NCBI RefSeq assembly: GCF_001280305.1
Contig: NZ_CP012623.1
Coordinates: 930,001 to 994,000 of the forward strand
Source of the DNA: Hymenobacter sp. DG25A
GTDB taxonomy: Bacteria > Bacteroidota > Bacteroidia > Cytophagales > Hymenobacteraceae
Length of the DNA: 64,000 nucleotides
Direction: 5' to 3'
Each line of letters opens with the position of its first letter. The stretch's first letter is position 1. The position numbers and the translations under genes are program-made. Below the pieces are notes generated by a model. It worked only from the letters and a program-made list of their open reading frames with translations. It searched no databases and had not been told where the DNA came from. Of this stretch, positions 1-6,568 are shown piece by piece.

Positions 1-228
1 CCCGGCGGCCTGCAAAGCCAGGAGCACGCTGCGGTCCAGAGCACGGTAGGCGGGGCGACTGCTGCGCAAGGCCTGCAGGGTGGCTTCTGCCGCCTCGGGC
101 AGCACCGCCACGGGTAAACCAGCGGCGGCGTTAAGCTGGAAAGCCGGCCCCGGAAACGCGGCTAACGCATCAGTACCCAGCGCCGAAATGCGGCCCCGGC
201 CCCGGATGACAATGCGGAAATCAGTCAT
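1..228 (-). CDS. beta-ketoacyl synthase-like protein, N-terminal part (runs off window)
   Basis: Only the first 76 codons are present; the gene continues beyond base 1. The ATG at 228-226 overlaps the bioA stop by 8 bases, so the two are translationally coupled. The peptide begins MTDFRIVIRGRGRISALG and ends near YRALDRSVLLALQAAG, matching the start of condensing enzymes of the FabF/KAS type (a G-x-G-x-I/V-S-x-G-like start followed by the R-x-x-D-R-x-x-x-L-A-L-x-A segment). The active-site cysteine and histidines are outside the window. Position in the biotin operon suggests a role in making the pimeloyl precursor, but that is inference. Confidence 0.6.
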   Translation of the reverse strand, partial: MTDFRIVIRGRGRISALGTDALAAFPGPAFQLNAAAGLPVAVLPEAAEATLQALRSSRPAYRALDRSVLLALQAAG

Positions 229-1543
229 GCAGGTACTCGGGCAGGTTGGTGGCCGGAACATGGTTTAATACCAGCTCCCGCATGCGGCGCAGCACCGCGT
301 ACAGCAGCTCCAGTTCCTCGTTGGTGGTGCAGTAGGGCGGCAGCAGGTACACTACATTGCCCAACGGGCGCAGCACCACATGGCTGTCGATGGCCAGTTG
401 GTAGAAGGTGTCGCGGAGGCGGCTGAAGTAGCTGGTGCCTTCGCCGGGGTCGTACTCCACGGCCAGAATGGTGCCCTGCTGGCGTACCTGCCGGATGCCG
501 GGTTCCCCGTCTATTTCCTGGCGGAAAGCGGCGTGTGCGGCGGCAATGCGCTGGCGCTGGGCCGTGCATTCGTCGGCACGGGTTAATTCCAGGCTGGCCA
601 GGGCGGCGGCGCAGGCTATGGGGTTGGCGGTGTAGGAGTGGCCGTGGAAAAGGGCCTTCATCTTGTCGTCGCTCAGGAAAGCGGCGTAGATGGGCGCGGC
701 GCAGGTGGTGAGACCCATGGCTAAGGTGCCGCCGGTAAGGCCTTTGGAAAAGCACATCATATCGGGCTGCTCCGTGAGCAGCTCACTGGCGAACAGCGGA
801 CCGGTGCGGCCAAAGCCCGTCATCACCTCATCGGCAATACAAAGCACCCCGTGCTGATGGCAGCGGCGCAGCATCTCGCTCAGTATCTCCGGCGCGTACA
901 TCACCATACCCGCGGTTCCCAGCACCAGTGGCTCGAAGATAAAGCCGGCTACTTCCGGGCGGGCGAGGGCTGCATCCAGCTGAGCCAGCACTTCTGCCTC
1001 GCGGCCGACGGTGGGCACATCTATAAACTCTACATCGAAGAGCAACGGCCAGAACGGCTGCGTGAAGGCCCCGCGGCTGCTCACGGCCATGGCCCCGAAG
1101 GTGTCGCCGTGGTAGGAGTCGCGGAAGCAGAGGAAAGTGCGGCGCTCCGGCTGGCCCTGGTTGTGGAAGAATTGCAGCACCATTTTCAGGGCCACTTCCA
1201 CCGCGGTAGAGCCATTATCGGAATAAAAGACCCGGGCCTGATTCCGGGGAAGAAGCTCCAGCAGCTGCTCGGCTAGCTCCACGGCGGTGGGGTGCGTAAA
1301 ACCGGCAAACAACACGTGCTCCAGGGTGTTGAGTTGCTCACTCACGCGCCGGGCAATGTGCGGGTGGGCGTGCCCGTGCAGGTTCACCCACCAGGAGGAA
1401 ATACCATCCAGGTAGCGGGTGCCATCTTCAGCAATCAGCCAGCTGCCTTCGCCGCGCACAATGGGCACGGGCAGGGGGGCAGTCTGCATCTGGGTGTAAG
1501 GGTGCCACAGTACGGCGTGGTCCCGTTCAGCAAGCGTTGGCAT
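221..1543 (-). CDS. bioA: adenosylmethionine--8-amino-7-oxononanoate transaminase
   Basis: A 440-residue class III PLP aminotransferase. It converts 8-amino-7-oxononanoate (KAPA) to 7,8-diaminopelargonate with S-adenosylmethionine as amino donor, the third step of biotin ring assembly in the cytosol. The N-terminal LWHPYTQM signature is typical of BioA, D-E-V-M-T-G-F-G-R-T-G holds the cofactor-binding aspartate, and CFSKGLTGG contains the Schiff-base lysine. I chose the ATG at 1543, giving MPTLAERDHAVLWHPYTQ; an in-frame start at 1636 would add 31 arginine-rich residues that overlap an intergenic palindrome. A TACCTTTG element lies about 24 bases upstream. Length fits the family (about 430). 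Confidence 0.95.
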   Translation of the reverse strand: MPTLAERDHAVLWHPYTQMQTAPLPVPIVRGEGSWLIAEDGTRYLDGISSWWVNLHGHAHPHIARRVSEQLNTLEHVLFAGFTHPTAVELAEQLLELLPRNQARVFYSDNGSTAVEVALKMVLQFFHNQGQPERRTFLCFRDSYHGDTFGAMAVSSRGAFTQPFWPLLFDVEFIDVPTVGREAEVLAQLDAALARPEVAGFIFEPLVLGTAGMVMYAPEILSEMLRRCHQHGVLCIADEVMTGFGRTGPLFASELLTEQPDMMCFSKGLTGGTLAMGLTTCAAPIYAAFLSDDKMKALFHGHSYTANPIACAAALASLELTRADECTAQRQRIAAAHAAFRQEIDGEPGIRQVRQQGTILAVEYDPGEGTSYFSRLRDTFYQLAIDSHVVLRPLGNVVYLLPPYCTTNEELELLYAVLRRMRELVLNHVPATNLPEYLHD

Positions 1544-1566
1544 AGGGGGTAAACAGAAGTCGGCGA

Positions 1567-1574
1567 CAAAGGTA
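1567..1574 (-). promoter_or_regulatory. candidate -7 element (TACCTTTG) of bioA
   Basis: On the minus strand this reads TACCTTTG, matching the Bacteroidota -7 consensus TAnnTTTG. It ends about 24 bases before the bioA ATG. I do not see a convincing -33 TTG at 19-21 bases, so bioA may also depend on read-through from bioD. Confidence 0.35.
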
Positions 1575-1586
1575 ACCGGAAGCGCC

Positions 1587-1704
1587 AGTAGCGCGCAGCT
1601 CCGGCTTCGCGCACGAGCAGAGCGAGTAGCAGGCATATGCTGATGTTGGGCCTACGCGTAGGAACTCGCGTTGCTCGTACCCGAAGCCGGAGCTTCGCGC
1701 TACT
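1587..1704. repeat. long imperfect inverted repeat covering the bioD stop codon
   Basis: The left arm begins AGTAGCGCGCAGCTCCGGCT at 1587; the right arm ends at 1704 and, reverse-complemented, begins AGTAGCGCGAAGCTCCGGCT. The match continues with a few mismatches for about 40 bases, through ACGAGCA and GCGAGT. The right arm contains the bioD stop codon (1700-1702) and its last lysine codon. It could act as a bioD terminator or be a dispersed palindromic repeat. Confidence 0.7.
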
Positions 1705-2320
1705 TTCTAAACCACTCCCGGAATTCCACCGCGTAGCGGCTTACCACCGCCGCCGAAATGTTGGACTCCGGTAGGAGCCGGGGCATAATGGGCAGGCCGG
1801 TGTGCTGGCTGATAAAGTCTTCGGTGGCCGGGTTTGGCTCGCCGTTGAATAGGAGGCCCCGCACCCGTACGCCGCGCAATTGCAGCGCTTCAACCGTGAG
1901 TAGGGTGTGGTTGATGCTGCCCAGATAATTGCGCGAAACCACCACGGTTTCCAGTCCAAACTGCTGCAGTAAATCGGCCATCAGAAAGCCGGGCGCCAGA
2001 GGTACCAGTAAGCCGCCGGCGCCTTCTACTATCAGGTGGTTCGTGGTGTCCGGTAGCTGGAAATCGGCAGGTTGAAGGGTGAGACCTTCCGCGGCCGCAG
2101 CGGCGTGGGGCGAGGCCGGCAGCTGCAGCCGAAAACGCTCCGGCCAGAACTTGCTGACTGGGTTTTGCACCAGGCGGCGAACCGTGCCGGTATCAGTAGT
2201 AGGTTCCAGCCCGGCCTGTACCGGTTTCCAGTAATCAGCCTGCAAAGCTTCCGTTAAGACGGCTGAGGCTACGGTTTTGCCGACATCGGTGCCGATGCCG
2301 GTGATGAAAAGACGTTCCAA
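1700..2320 (-). CDS. bioD: dethiobiotin synthase
   Basis: A 206-residue ATP-dependent carboxylase that closes the ureido ring: diaminopelargonate plus CO2 and ATP gives dethiobiotin. The P-loop is G8-I-G-T-D-V-G-K-T16 at the extreme N-terminus, followed by the YWKPVQAG segment and EGAGGLLVPL (the switch-like carboxylate region), all typical of BioD. The start codon is TTG (2320-2318): no ATG lies between the upstream region and the P-loop, so the rare start is forced. It sits between the FMN reductase and bioA. The last codons lie inside a long inverted repeat. Confidence 0.95.
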   Translation of the reverse strand: MERLFITGIGTDVGKTVASAVLTEALQADYWKPVQAGLEPTTDTGTVRRLVQNPVSKFWPERFRLQLPASPHAAAAAEGLTLQPADFQLPDTTNHLIVEGAGGLLVPLAPGFLMADLLQQFGLETVVVSRNYLGSINHTLLTVEALQLRGVRVRGLLFNGEPNPATEDFISQHTGLPIMPRLLPESNISAAVVSRYAVEFREWFRK

Positions 2321-2377
2321 GGGGGGTGAAATTGTGAAATGGAGTTACGTGTTAGTAGCCTACAGCGAGGTGGGAGT

Positions 2378-2899
2378 TTACAGTAAAGTCAGAAAGGAGC
2401 TGGTGATATGACGCAGCTGAGTCTGAGTGATTTCATCAATTATTTCTCCCTGCTGATTTACTTTTCCTTTTATTCCCTGAATCAGCAGCATGGTATCGTC
2501 GGTATAATGCGCCCCAATGGTTTTCATAATCAACCCTAGTTCTTCGTGGCCCCGCAGGCCATTGGCGGAGGCTGTTAGTAGAGCGACGGGCTTATCAGTG
2601 AAAACGGTAGTGGATACACACCATTCTAAAGCGTTTTTCAGCCGCGCCGGAATGCTGAAAATGTATTCGGGTGTGCAAATGATAACCCCTGCTGCCTCGC
2701 TAACAGCCTGACGGAAGGCAACGACGGCGGCTGGCGTCAGGCGGTCGGTTTGAGCGGGCACAAAGTGCGGCAGCTCCTCCAGTTCTTCCATAATATCCAG
2801 CGAATACTGTGGTGGCAGGTATGACTTTATTGCCTGTAGGACGGCCAGGTTGGAGGAATTTTGACTTGCGCTTCCACAGATTGCCAGCAGATTTTTCAT
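2378..2899 (-). CDS. NADPH-dependent FMN reductase family protein
   Basis: A 173-residue flavodoxin-fold protein. Its N-terminus MKNLLAICGSASQNSSNL has the G-S-x-x-x-x-S-x-N phosphate-binding loop of the NADPH-dependent FMN reductase family (PF03358), and TPEYIFSIPARLKNALEW is the family's second signature (P-E-Y-x-x-x-x-P-x-x-L-K-N-A-L-D/E). It should reduce FMN or quinone-like substrates with NAD(P)H. The start at 2899 is 25 bases after the bioF stop; a longer in-frame start at 2992 would overlap bioF and adds unrelated residues. Its place between bioF and bioD suggests co-transcription with biotin genes, but no biotin role is established for this family. Confidence 0.85.
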   Translation of the reverse strand: MKNLLAICGSASQNSSNLAVLQAIKSYLPPQYSLDIMEELEELPHFVPAQTDRLTPAAVVAFRQAVSEAAGVIICTPEYIFSIPARLKNALEWCVSTTVFTDKPVALLTASANGLRGHEELGLIMKTIGAHYTDDTMLLIQGIKGKVNQQGEIIDEITQTQLRHITSSFLTLL

Positions 2900-2924
2900 A
2901 ATCTTCAGCGTTGACGTTTGCTCC

Positions 2925-4064
2925 TTATATCTGCTTATTGATAACTGCTGCCAGCCCGTCAATCTCTGCCTCCGTATTAAATGAATGCACAATTAAGCGC
3001 AGCCGCTCGGTGCCAGTAGGAACGGTGGGCGACACAATGGCGCGTACATCAAAGCCGGCTTGCTGCGCCTGATCCGCAATTTTCCGCACGCGGGCCGGGC
3101 CGGGATTATCGGTAAAAAACACCGGATGAATCACGTGGCTTTCCTGGGGTATCCGCAGGCCTGCCACGGCATTGAGGGCTGTTTTCAGGTAGTCGGAAAG
3201 CGCAAACAATTGCTGGCGCTCAGCGGAAAGCGTTGGCAGGACCGCATAGGCCGCCAAAAGCCCGGCTACCGTTAGTGGGGGCAGGGCCGTGGTGTAGATA
3301 AACGGCCGACTGAAATTCAGCAGATAGTCGCGCAGTACGGCGGGGCCGGCAATGGCAGCGCCCTGGCTGCCGAGTGCTTTGCCAAACGTGAGGATGCGGG
3401 CAAAAACTGCTTCTTCCAGCCCTAGTTCTACAACAAGGCCTTCGCCTTGCGGCCCGTAAATGCCGTTGGAATGCGCTTCATCTACTACCAGATACAGCCC
3501 GTGCTGTTGGCAAAAGGCGGCCAGCTCCGGGAGCGGGGCCATGTCGCCATCCATGGAATATAACGCCTCCACGGCCACGAATACGGCGCCCGTTGCGCGC
3601 GCCAGCTTTTTCTCCAGATCCGGGAGGTCGTTGTGGCGGAAGCTCCAGGCGGTAGCAAAGGAGCCCCGGATGCCGTCTTTTACCGAGGCGTGTGAAGCTT
3701 CATCATACAAAATGGTGTCACCGCGCCGAGGTACGGCGGTAAAGAAACCCAAATTTGCTCCGTACCCGGAGTTGAACAGCAGCGCAGCTTCGGCGCGGTG
3801 AAATTGCGCCAGCATGGTTTCCAGGGCTTCAGCGGCGGCGGAGTTGCCGGTGAGGAGGCGGGAGCCGGTGCTGCCAGCGGGCTCAGTCGCGGCCCGTTGC
3901 ACCGCGGACTGCACGGATGGGTGCTGACTCAGGCCCAGGTAGTCATTGGAGCTGAAATCTGCCAAATCACCTGCCGATACTGTGAGATGGCGGCGCGTAC
4001 CCGCTGCTTCGCGCTGTGCGAGCTGAGCGGCCAGGCGTTGGTGGAGCGGCAGGGAGAGAGGCAT
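2925..4064 (-). CDS. bioF: 8-amino-7-oxononanoate synthase
   Basis: A 379-residue PLP-dependent alpha-oxoamine synthase that condenses L-alanine with a pimeloyl thioester to KAPA and releases CO2. DEAHS (residues 195-199) carries the cofactor-stacking histidine, and LTFGKALG contains the Schiff-base lysine K229. FSSNDYLGL and GSTGSRLLTGN are family hallmarks. Length is standard. It is probably the first gene of a bioF-FMN reductase-bioD-bioA-KS unit, because a terminator-like hairpin (4095-4123) separates it from the upstream esterase. Confidence 0.95.
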   Translation of the reverse strand: MPLSLPLHQRLAAQLAQREAAGTRRHLTVSAGDLADFSSNDYLGLSQHPSVQSAVQRAATEPAGSTGSRLLTGNSAAAEALETMLAQFHRAEAALLFNSGYGANLGFFTAVPRRGDTILYDEASHASVKDGIRGSFATAWSFRHNDLPDLEKKLARATGAVFVAVEALYSMDGDMAPLPELAAFCQQHGLYLVVDEAHSNGIYGPQGEGLVVELGLEEAVFARILTFGKALGSQGAAIAGPAVLRDYLLNFSRPFIYTTALPPLTVAGLLAAYAVLPTLSAERQQLFALSDYLKTALNAVAGLRIPQESHVIHPVFFTDNPGPARVRKIADQAQQAGFDVRAIVSPTVPTGTERLRLIVHSFNTEAEIDGLAAVINKQI

Positions 4065-4094
4065 GGGGAAAGCTATTCGGGATGCTTAGCAACA

Positions 4095-4123
4095 AAAAAG
4101 GACGGGAATGCCCAGTCCTTTTT
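4095..4123 (-). terminator. hairpin terminator between esterase and bioF
   Basis: AAAAAGGAC (4095-4103) pairs with GTCCTTTTT (4115-4123), extended by GGG/CCC in the loop. Read on the minus strand it ends in a T run, so it fits an intrinsic terminator for the esterase gene, splitting the biotin cluster into two units. Confidence 0.6.
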
Positions 4124-4146
4124 GGAGTAAACCAGAAAATGGTGGA

Positions 4147-5043
4147 CTACTGACGCGCGGTTGAAGGAATGGTAACCGCATTGGCCTGCAGCACCTGGTG
4201 CAGAAATAACACGTGGTAGGGTAAGGAGTTTTGCCAGTATTCCCAGGTATGGCCGCCGGGCCGCTCGGTGTAGTCGTGCGGAGTGCCGTTGTATACCAGG
4301 CGCTGGTGTAGCTCACGGTTGGTATTGATCAGAAAATCATCCACCCCACAATCAATAATAAGCGGAAGGCCATTGGCTTTCAGCTTATCAACCAGCGGTA
4401 GCACCATGTAACTGGTCAAATAGTTTTCCGGAGAAGCTCCAGCGGGGCCTAAAATGGGCTCAAACCGGGCGGCGGTATTTTTAGCGTCTTCCGGATTGAG
4501 CTTCCATTTGGCCGTGTTAATGTCTACGGCTCCGCTCATGCTGCCGGCCGCACAAAATAAATCGGGGTGCCGGGCTGAAAGGTACAGCGCGCCGTGGCCC
4601 CCCATGGAGAGGCCCGTAATCACCCGGCCTTTCCGGTCGCGCACGGTGCGGTAGGTCTGGTCTACTTTCTGAATGACTTCCTGCGTGATATAGGTCTCAA
4701 ACTGACTTTCCTTGTTGACGGGGCTGTCGATGTACCACCCAAAGGTTTCCCCCTCGGGCATTACAATGATGAGGTTATATTGATCGGCCAGGCGGTGCAC
4801 CAGCTGCCGGTCGGGCGTTTTGGCCAGCCAATCAGAAAAGTGACCGTAGGCGCCGTGTAGCAGGTATAGCACCGGGAAATTGGCCTTCTTCTGCTTGGCG
4901 TAGGCGGCTGGCAGCACTACGTTGGCGCGGTAGGCTTTGTGCATTACCGCGCTGGGAATAGCCAGGGTATCTACTTTGGCGGCGTAGCTGGTGCCTGCAC
5001 AGGCAAGCAGCAGCGCCAGCAACAGAAGGCGAAGTTGGTTCAT
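4147..5043 (-). CDS. secreted esterase-family alpha/beta hydrolase
   Basis: A 298-residue protein of the putative esterase family (PF00756; relatives include S-formylglutathione hydrolase and esterase D). The N-terminus MNQLRLLLLALLLACAGTSYA is a signal peptide, so the enzyme is exported. FPVLYLLHGAYG is the oxyanion-hole region, GLSMGGHGAL the nucleophile elbow with catalytic serine, and GGHTWEYW carries the likely catalytic histidine. I chose the ATG at 5043 because the longer frame from 5151 runs into the palindrome upstream. It lies between bioB and bioF. Export argues against a BioH role, since BioH acts on pimeloyl-ACP in the cytosol. Confidence 0.85.
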   Translation of the reverse strand: MNQLRLLLLALLLACAGTSYAAKVDTLAIPSAVMHKAYRANVVLPAAYAKQKKANFPVLYLLHGAYGHFSDWLAKTPDRQLVHRLADQYNLIIVMPEGETFGWYIDSPVNKESQFETYITQEVIQKVDQTYRTVRDRKGRVITGLSMGGHGALYLSARHPDLFCAAGSMSGAVDINTAKWKLNPEDAKNTAARFEPILGPAGASPENYLTSYMVLPLVDKLKANGLPLIIDCGVDDFLINTNRELHQRLVYNGTPHDYTERPGGHTWEYWQNSLPYHVLFLHQVLQANAVTIPSTARQ

Positions 5044-5096
5044 GAGGAAAGTAAATGGGTTGTTAGCAAGGGCAAAAACGCCTCCTATACAGTAAC

Positions 5097-5186
5097 CGTC
5101 CTGCTGAGCGCAGTCGAAGCATCTCGGGCTAAAGTTGCAGTGGTATACCACACTAGCGAGATGCTTCGACTGCGCTCAGCAGGACG
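5097..5186. repeat. 90-bp palindromic repeat element, family A copy 1
   Basis: A perfect 30-base inverted repeat: the left arm 5097-5126 starts CGTCCTGCTGAGCGCAGTCG and the right arm 5157-5186 is its exact complement. The 30-base spacer contains TGGTATACCACACTAG. The same arms and spacer recur (spacer in the opposite orientation) in the inner element at 14615-14703, so this is a dispersed element and not just a local terminator. It lies between bioB and the esterase gene. Confidence 0.85.
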
Positions 5187-5208
5187 GCCTTTTTACAACA
5201 ACATGAGC

Positions 5209-6213
5209 CTACGCTTCTACCGAAGCCTCTTTGCCCAGCACCATAGCACCTTCCGGCACGTCTTTGAACGACTTGCGGGGCTTGAGGCCCAGCAGCGCGA
5301 ACATCTGCTTGTCGGCGTCGAAATCGGGGTTGGGCGTAGTCAGGAGCTTTTCGCCGGAGAAGATGGAGTTGGCGCCGGCCAGGAAGCAGAGGGCCTGCTC
5401 GGTAACGGGCATTTCCTGGCGGCCGGCCGAGAGACGTACCATAGTGTTCGGCATCAGAATGCGGGCTGTGGCAATCATGCGCAGCATTTCCCACACGCTC
5501 ACGCGGGGCTGGTCGGCCAGGGGCGTGCCTTCTACCGGCACCAGCGCATTCACGGGCACACTCTCCGGGTGGGAGGGCAGCGTGGCCAGCGTGTGCAGCA
5601 TGGCAATGCGGTCCTCATCGGTTTCGCCAAGGCCAATAATGCCGCCCGAGCACACCGAAATACCGGCTTTGCGCACGTGCTCCAGCGTGTTTAGCCGGTC
5701 ATCGTAGGTGCGGGTGGTGATGATGTCGTCGTACTTCTCGCGGCTGGTGTCCAGGTTGTGGTTGTAGGCGTAGAGGCCGGCCTGCTTCAGGCGCTCGGCC
5801 TGGTATTCGTTCAGCATGCCCAGGGTGCAGCACACTTCCAGGCCCAAGCCGTTTACCTGCTCTACCATGCCCAATACCCGGTCAAAGTCGCGGTTGTCGC
5901 GGATTTCGCGCCAGGCGGCGCCCATGCAGAAACGGGTGCTGCCGCTGTCTTTGGCGCGCTGGGCCGAGGCCAGTACTTCGGCATCGGGGAGGAGCTTATG
6001 AGCCTGCACGCCGGTGTGGTAGCGGGCGGCCTGGGGGCAGTAGGCGCAGTCCTCGGGACAGCCGCCGGTTTTCACGCTCAACAGCGTGCATACCTGAACT
6101 TCGCCGGTAGCCTGGGTTTGGGCATGAATGGCGGCGGCCTGGGTTACCAGCTCCAGCACAGGCTGGTTATAAATGGCTTTTACTTCGTCGAGGGTCCAGT
6201 CGGTACGGAGCAT
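5209..6213 (-). CDS. bioB: biotin synthase
   Basis: A 334-residue radical SAM enzyme that inserts sulfur into dethiobiotin. The cluster-binding motif is [12 protein letters not shown] with C52, C56 and C59 (C-x3-C-x2-C). [23 protein letters not shown] and the [12 protein letters not shown] segment are BioB hallmarks; the conserved cysteine of CCTLGML is present. Length is standard. The start [15 protein letters not shown] has the usual BioB N-terminus. It diverges from the TonB receptor over 355 bases and is followed by a 90-bp palindrome. Confidence 0.97.
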   Translation of the reverse strand: MLRTDWTLDEVKAIYNQPVLELVTQAAAIHAQTQATGEVQVCTLLSVKTGGCPEDCAYCPQAARYHTGVQAHKLLPDAEVLASAQRAKDSGSTRFCMGAAWREIRDNRDFDRVLGMVEQVNGLGLEVCCTLGMLNEYQAERLKQAGLYAYNHNLDTSREKYDDIITTRTYDDRLNTLEHVRKAGISVCSGGIIGLGETDEDRIAMLHTLATLPSHPESVPVNALVPVEGTPLADQPRVSVWEMLRMIATARILMPNTMVRLSAGRQEMPVTEQALCFLAGANSIFSGEKLLTTPNPDFDADKQMFALLGLKPRKSFKDVPEGAMVLGKEASVEA

Positions 6214-6568
6214 GATGGGTGTCTGGGGTCGGTGAGGAGGGTGGAAAAGGAGCTAACGGCGGCAATTTTGGATGGCCATTGCAGCTGCGGGCGGCAAGAT
6301 ACATGAGAAGCGGATTATCTCCGGCGTATTCCGCCGTTTCTCCAATTTGAGGCAACTGAACAATCAAGCCATTTCGTTAATTGAATATTAAAATAGTTAT
6401 ATAATATCAAGGCTGCCACTACTACTTGAAAAGAGGCAGTGCAGACGGGTTGAACGAGTGATTTTCCCGGTTTGCCTAACAGTAAAGGCTTTTCGACGAA
6501 TTCAAATTGTTAGGCATGTAGTTGTACCTAGCTTTGGAGTGAACTGATCTATAATACCACACCGCCCC
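6214..6568. other. divergent intergenic region bioB / TonB receptor
   Basis: A 355-base gap between two divergent genes. The right half is A+T-rich and carries a good promoter for the receptor gene (6507-6536). On the minus strand I find no convincing TAnnTTTG box for bioB, and no obvious riboswitch or palindrome that could be a BirA or BioR operator. Confidence 0.6.
6507..6536 (+). promoter_or_regulatory. Bacteroidota-type promoter of the TonB receptor gene
   Basis: TTG at 6507-6509, a 19-base spacer, then TAGCTTTG at 6529-6536. This matches the known TTG-N19-21-TAnnTTTG arrangement used by the Bacteroidota primary sigma factor. The predicted start of transcription is about 25 bases before the ATG at 6569. 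Confidence 0.65.

Noticed and set aside
4147..5043. BioH-type pimeloyl-ACP esterase
   Set aside because: A signal peptide sends it out of the cytoplasm, where pimeloyl-ACP is not available.
6214..6568. Riboswitch or BirA-type operator before bioB
   Set aside because: I found no conserved riboswitch core or matching palindrome; only the receptor promoter is supported.
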